From DSNY01 sp016861185 (GTDB taxonomy: Bacteria; Pseudomonadota; Gammaproteobacteria; Burkholderiales; Burkholderiaceae_F): DNA of 9,543 bases. The stretch is taken from assembly GCA_030263275.1 (NCBI GenBank), contig SZOR01000134.1:1-9543 (forward strand), in the 5' to 3' direction. Positions 6,755 to 9,543 of the stretch are shown piece by piece (within the stretch, counting starts at the first letter, position 1; every line of letters starts with the position of its first letter). Below the pieces are notes generated by a model. The model was given only the letters and a program-made list of their open reading frames with translations. It searched no databases and was not told the origin of the DNA. The position numbers were made by a program, and so were the translations under genes.

Positions 6755-7314
6755 GATGCCTCCTTACGTGGACGCCAAGGCTCTTCGACAATACGCCGTG
6801 CGCGCGTTGGCCTCGTGCGCCTTTAGGGACTCAAGAAATTCCGGGCTGGATCGGGCGCCTTCGCCGGCGTCGGACCGCTGCGCGCCTACCTGGCGCTAGC
6901 GGTTCACGCATTAGCGCCTACCTGATCGAGCCTGATAGCAGGTTCGCGTCCGGAACGATCAGCGCTCGCCGAGTGCCGTTGTTTCTTCGCTAACCGTTGA
7001 TCGCGCAAGGCATATTTCGCCGACCCCTCGCCGGCCGATTTCCGGAACGCGCGTTCGTCGGCGGAACCGTTGATTCGATTCCCAACGGCTTGAGGCAGCA
7101 GCGGATTCGCCGCTGATCTGTCTCGCTCCCGTGCCTGCCGCACTTCCGGACTTGTGCAGGGTTCTAAACAAGCTGAGCACGTCGACGCCGAGTAGGCGCA
7201 GCCTGGACGAAGCCGATGCCTTTGATGGTCGCTCTTGTCGCAGTCGCTGTGCGTGCCTACGCGCGGGACTCGCGTTACACGCCAAGCGTTCGTGGCGCGA
7301 GGCGCGCCATGCGC
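6755..7314. other. 560-base stretch with no convincing gene
   Basis: Open frames of 79 and 130 codons exist on the - strand here, and one of 120 codons on the + strand. They are rich in Arg, Ala and Ser, lack ribosome sites, and show no domain pattern, so I leave them out. The stretch contains a bulged hairpin (6892-6918), an 11-base direct repeat and a 10-base direct repeat (AACCGTTGAT at 6992-7001 and 7065-7074). CCGTTG/CAACGG (7067-7072 and 7083-7088) can form another small stem. It may be decayed coding DNA or the leader of the leftward gene ending at 6398. Confidence 0.5.
6882..6924. repeat. bulged hairpin framed by an 11-base direct repeat
   Basis: GGCGCTA (6892-6898) pairs with TAGCGCC (6912-6918), and GCG (6899-6901) pairs with CGC (6907-6909). 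This gives ten base pairs with a two-base bulge and the loop GTTCA. GCGCCTACCTG occurs at 6882-6892 and again at 6914-6924, so the direct repeats overlap both edges of the hairpin. The role is unknown. Confidence 0.5.
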
Positions 7315-7638
7315 TCACTTCTTCGTCGGCGACTCTTCGCCGGCGGCCCACAGTCGGTTATAGGCCTCGACAGTCCTGTTGCACGTGTCCGATAGCTGTT
7401 GCACGGTCATGCCAAGCCGAGCGGCCTCGACGGCCCACATGCGGACAACGAAGTCATCGCCCCCGGGAAGCTTCGTGGTTCTCTGCAAGTTGATCATCGA
7501 ATCGAGGATGCCGCACGCCCCGGCCATCTTGGCGATGGACAAAAGCCCGCGCGCAGACAGATCGTCTTTGGCAACTGCCGCATCAAAGGCGCCCAGAGTC
7601 AGCGCGAGGCAGACCGCAACGTTTCGCCGTAACCTCAT
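7315..7638 (-). CDS. small exported protein of unknown function, two mature cysteines
   Basis: The product is 107 residues when started at the ATG at 7638. That start is preceded by GGAGGGG five bases away and opens directly with a signal peptide (MRLRRNVAVCLALTLGAFDA, cleaved about AVA|KDD at 23). An in-frame ATG at 7770 would prepend 44 residues with no signal character, so I reject it. The mature part is about 84 residues and largely helical by composition. Its two cysteines (42 and 86) sit in KMAGACGILDSMIN and QQLSDTCNRTVEAYNRLW. I do not recognise the family with certainty; small exported proteins of this look occur in betaproteobacterial prophages. Its architecture parallels the exported protein at 6398-6754, though I see no clear sequence match between them. 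Confidence 0.7.
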   Translation of the reverse strand: MRLRRNVAVCLALTLGAFDAAVAKDDLSARGLLSIAKMAGACGILDSMINLQRTTKLPGGDDFVVRMWAVEAARLGMTVQQLSDTCNRTVEAYNRLWAAGEESPTKK

Positions 7639-7684
7639 GAGAACCCCTCCGTTTCCACCAGACCGCGCCGGACCTGCGCCCCCT

Positions 7685-7696
7685 GCAAGCGCTTGC
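7685..7696. promoter_or_regulatory. 12-base perfect palindrome upstream of the exported-protein gene
   Basis: GCAAGCGCTTGC reads the same on both strands and lies about 47 bases before the leftward ATG at 7638. It contains AAGCGCTT, which fits the AANCGNTT core of LacI-type operators, and lies in the only gap of the leftward gene set near here that could hold a promoter. No regulator of that family is in the window, so operator function is a guess. Confidence 0.25.
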
Positions 7697-7742
7697 GTTG
7701 CCCGCCCCGGCAGTATCCACCACGAGGCAGAGCGGCCGTAGC

Positions 7743-7985
7743 CTATACGGTCAGCGTCGAGGCCCCGCACCGAGTACGCAGTATCAACGCGTCGATCACG
7801 CCGCTCCTGTCGCGCCCGCGCTGCCCCGCGTCGCAGAGGGCATCGATCACCGCCGCCGCTGCTTCGCTCGGGTAGTAGTCGATCCGCCGCTTCTTCGCCC
7901 GCCGCTGGCGTTGCAGTTCGCGGGCGCGTTGCCGCTTATGATCGCCGTCGGCCAACGTCTCGTTACCCATGGTCTCGTTACCCAT
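7743..7985 (-). CDS. small ribbon-helix-helix DNA-binding protein (Arc/CopG type)
   Basis: The 80-residue product (75 if started at 7970) has a very basic N-terminal arm, with KRQRARELQRQRRAKKRR starting around residue 17 of the long form. A ribbon-helix-helix pattern follows: a strand RRIDYYP, a first helix SEAAAAVIDALC, a turn, and a second helix DRSGVIDALILRT. Proteins of this fold bind DNA as dimers and often regulate phage or plasmid genes. The ATG at 7983-7985 overlaps the end of the glycosyltransferase gene by eight bases (ATGGGTAA). A 15-base tandem duplication supplies a second ATG at 7968-7970, giving MGNETMGNET. Neither start has a strong Shine-Dalgarno, and translational coupling to the upstream gene is likely. 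Confidence 0.7.
   Translation of the reverse strand: MGNETMGNETLADGDHKRQRARELQRQRRAKKRRIDYYPSEAAAAVIDALCDAGQRGRDRSGVIDALILRTRCGASTLTV
7957..7985. repeat. 15-base tandem duplication at a stop-start junction
   Basis: GTCTCGTTACCCAT occurs at 7957-7970 and again at 7972-7985, with a period of 15. The unit carries a leftward ATG, so the duplication gives the ribbon-helix-helix gene two in-frame starts. The second unit also contains the TAA stop of the glycosyltransferase gene. Confidence 0.85.
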
Positions 7986-8709
7986 AAAAAATGTGCGTGC
8001 CGACGTGCACGAGGCGCGCCGGTAGCGCGAAGACCTTGAAGCCCTGTCTTCGCGCGATTTCGCAGAAGCCGTAGTCCTCAGACAGATACTGCCCATCGAG
8101 GACGCCGGCGGGGAAGAAGTCCCAAAGCGGATCGTCCGCGCGACCTTCCATCGGTGCCCACAGGGCGGACTGATCGGCCTGCTGCAGGCAGTCATTCGCG
8201 TAGGCCGGCACAATCTCTTTGAGGGTTTCAAGCACGGCCCGCTTAATCAGCATGAGGCCGGTGCCGCCGAATCGAATCTCTCTCAATGTGCGCGGTTGCT
8301 CGCCGAGGTAGACACAGGAGGCGCCGGCTCGTGCTAGCTCAAGCCCGCTGGCTCCGTTGATCGCAGCCTCGCGGATGCGCTCCCAGTCAAGAACCTTCCT
8401 GGGCGCGAGGCAGCACACGATGTCTCGGTCGGCCGCGAGCATGTCGAACACCGCGGCCGGCGCGAACCCAATGTCGGCATCGATGAAGAGAAGATGGCTG
8501 CAGTCGGTCGACAGGAAGGCACTCGCAAACGCATTCCGGGCGCGCGGGATCAGGCTCTCATTGGCGATCGTCGCCAGTTGCCATTGAACACCCTTCTCGA
8601 CAAAGGCGAAGACCAAATCTAACAGTGACTGCACATAGACTGCTGCGCACATGCCGCCGTACATAGGCGTCGCAACAAAGATCTTGGGGGTCCCCTTTGC
8701 CTCGGCCAT
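7978..8709 (-). CDS. phage-type glycosyltransferase (GT-A fold)
   Basis: The product is 243 residues. A GT-A nucleotide-sugar fold is suggested by KIFVATPMYGG at 9-19, RARNAFASAFL (56-66), and the metal/nucleotide-binding DxD motif FIDADIGF (75-82, DAD at 77-79). FGGTGLMLIKRAVLE (147-161) and the late acidic motif LSEDYGFCEIARRQGF (209-224) follow. His235 and His239 near the end could complete the metal site. This layout is common in small glycosyltransferases carried by phages and prophages beside tail genes. There is no membrane segment, so it should act in the cytoplasm. The acceptor could be a phage tail protein, phage DNA or a host surface glycan; the sequence does not decide. It starts 14 bases after the preceding gene and overlaps the next one, so they form one unit. 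Confidence 0.8.
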   Translation of the reverse strand: MAEAKGTPKIFVATPMYGGMCAAVYVQSLLDLVFAFVEKGVQWQLATIANESLIPRARNAFASAFLSTDCSHLLFIDADIGFAPAAVFDMLAADRDIVCCLAPRKVLDWERIREAAINGASGLELARAGASCVYLGEQPRTLREIRFGGTGLMLIKRAVLETLKEIVPAYANDCLQQADQSALWAPMEGRADDPLWDFFPAGVLDGQYLSEDYGFCEIARRQGFKVFALPARLVHVGTHIFYG

Positions 8710-8723
8710 TGCTACTCAACGGG

Positions 8724-9101
8724 CTACTGCGTCCGGTCCAGCGCTTCGAGCACCGCCCACGGATCGAACTTCGCGCGCCGGATCTTCAGCTCGCACGTGC
8801 CGACGTTGCGGATCGCGACCGTGCAGAGCACGAAGGCCGGGTCTGCATCCGGATCGAAGATCGCCACGCGCTGCTTATCGGGCTCAGCCGCCAGCTTGGA
8901 GAGCACCCGTTGCCGGCGGATCTCCCGCCCGCGCTCGATCGGCGCCAGCGCCTCGATCAGCTCGGCCTTGTGGCCGCGGATCAGCGCACGCAGCTCGTCG
9001 GTCAGGGCCTCGCGCGGTTCGGCCGCCAGCTTGTCGGGGCCGAGCAGCGTCAGCTTCACGCCGGCGAGCGCCAGGCGACCGAGCAGATCGGATGCGCCCA
9101 T
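8724..9101 (-). CDS. phage accessory protein with TubC-docking-like N-terminus
   Basis: The product is 125 residues. Residues about 5-52 (DLLGRLALAGVKLTLLGPDK, then LTDELRALIRGHKAELIEAL) follow the pattern of the TubC N-terminal docking domain, the small alpha-beta module first described at the ends of nonribosomal peptide and polyketide synthases. LxxLxxxGVxL and LTxELRxxIRxHKxELIxxL are the recognisable parts. The rest (about 62-125) has two cysteines (93 and 103) in FVLCTVAIRNVGTCELKI and is of unknown family. No synthase gene is near. The ATG follows the stop of the glycine-rich protein by one base (TGATATG), so translation is probably coupled. It may act as an adaptor for a neighbouring phage product, which is inference only. 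Confidence 0.65.
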   Translation of the reverse strand: MGASDLLGRLALAGVKLTLLGPDKLAAEPREALTDELRALIRGHKAELIEALAPIERGREIRRQRVLSKLAAEPDKQRVAIFDPDADPAFVLCTVAIRNVGTCELKIRRAKFDPWAVLEALDRTQ

Positions 9102-9102
9102 A

Positions 9103-9543
9103 TCAACCCACCGTGCCTTTGACGCGCTCGGCGGTATTGCCCGCCCACCACGTCAGCTCGTAACCCTGCACGCGCACCGCGTAGCCACCTGCGCCACCCG
9201 CGCCACCCGCGCCGCCGGGGCCGCCCGAGTTGACTCTTACGCCAGCCTGTCCCGTCGATCCGGCTTGGCCCCAATCACCCCCGCTGCCGCCGCCGCCACC
9301 GATGGCGAAGAAAACCTCTTCACCGGAGACAACCTGATGCGACCCGCCATTGCCGCCACTGCCCGCACCGCCGGCGCTGCCACTGCCGCCGGGTTGCGGA
9401 AGCGTGCCGCCGGTGTCGCCCCCCGCAGCGCCACCGCTCGACGTGCCGGAGCCGCGTCCGCCGCCACCGCCACCACCGCCGGCCGATGCGCCGAGTCCAT
9501 CGTTGGCGCCTCCGCCTCCGCCCCCACCGCCACCGCCGCCGCA
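9103..9543 (-). CDS. glycine-rich phage tail-fibre-like protein (C-terminal part, runs off the window)
   Basis: The last 146 codons are visible, ending with TGA at 9103-9105; the start is beyond 9543. More than half of the residues are glycine, in runs of up to eleven, broken by short segments such as HQVVSGEEVFFAIGGG in the middle. The end is GGAGGYAVRVQGYELTWWAG followed by NTAERVKGTVG. Glycine-rich tails closing with a short GYAV...YELTW-type strand are common at the ends of phage tail fibres and tip adhesins, where polyglycine helices pack into a sandwich that displays host-recognition loops. The frame is set by the clean stop and by tight coupling to the next gene. Overlapping arginine-rich frames on both strands are shadows of the glycine codons. 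This is the best phage structural marker here. Confidence 0.72.
   Translation of the reverse strand, partial: CGGGGGGGGGGGANDGLGASAGGGGGGGGRGSGTSSGGAAGGDTGGTLPQPGGSGSAGGAGSGGNGGSHQVVSGEEVFFAIGGGGGSGGDWGQAGSTGQAGVRVNSGGPGGAGGAGGAGGYAVRVQGYELTWWAGNTAERVKGTVG

Noticed and set aside
6892..6918. Bulged hairpin considered as an integron attC site
   Set aside because: The conserved 7-base core sites (RYYYAAC and GTTRRRY) are not present at its ends, and no integron integrase is in the window.
6904..7351. Open frames of 79 and 130 codons on the - strand and one of 120 codons on the + strand
   Set aside because: They are Arg/Ala/Ser-rich, have no ribosome site or domain, and overlap each other. The region reads better as non-coding.
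7986..8231. An extension of the ribbon-helix-helix frame upstream to an ATG at 8231
   Set aside because: The extra 82 residues overlap the glycosyltransferase gene and have no domain character. The ribbon-helix-helix fold is complete from 7985 or 7970.
8651..9163. Overlapping + strand open frames of 170 and 141 codons
   Set aside because: They are shadows of the leftward genes, Arg/Ala/Pro-rich, with no start signal, and antisense to a frame with recognisable domain patterns.

Overview
The window reads as a high-GC proteobacterial chromosome, most likely a betaproteobacterium of the Burkholderiales. This rests on the Tol-Pal gene order, the form of the Pal C-terminus and the short TolA; I could not run a taxonomic search. 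The left two thirds is ordinary core genome on the + strand. The right third is accessory DNA on the - strand and looks like the end of a prophage lodged against a tRNA gene.

Left part (1-4740): a complete Tol-Pal operon, tolQ-tolR-tolA-tolB-pal-cpoB. TolQ and TolR form the proton-driven motor in the inner membrane. TolA carries its force across the periplasm, TolB and the lipoprotein Pal form the outer-membrane side, and CpoB coordinates the machine with cell-wall synthesis. The first 29 bases may hold the last codons of an upstream gene. A perfect TATAAT lies just before the tolB start, and tolB has no visible ribosome binding site.

Middle (4741-6264): a short spacer with a fragment of a dispersed repeat, then a YeeE/YedE-type sulfur (thiosulfate) transporter that keeps all three signature cysteines. 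A textbook sigma-70 promoter and a complete tRNA-Lys(UUU) gene with encoded CCA follow.

Right part (6265-9543): everything readable lies on the - strand. In transcription order, from the right edge leftward, it holds: the end of a glycine-rich tail-fibre-like protein; a 125-residue protein with a TubC-docking-like N-terminus; a phage-type glycosyltransferase; a small ribbon-helix-helix protein; and two small exported proteins, each with two cysteines in the mature part. The last four genes sit where lysogenic-conversion cargo usually sits, between tail genes and the attachment site. About 560 bases between the two exported proteins hold no convincing gene but do contain a strong bulged hairpin and short repeats. 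No integrase, lysis or structural phage gene other than the glycine-rich protein is visible here, so the prophage call is an inference from gene content and position.
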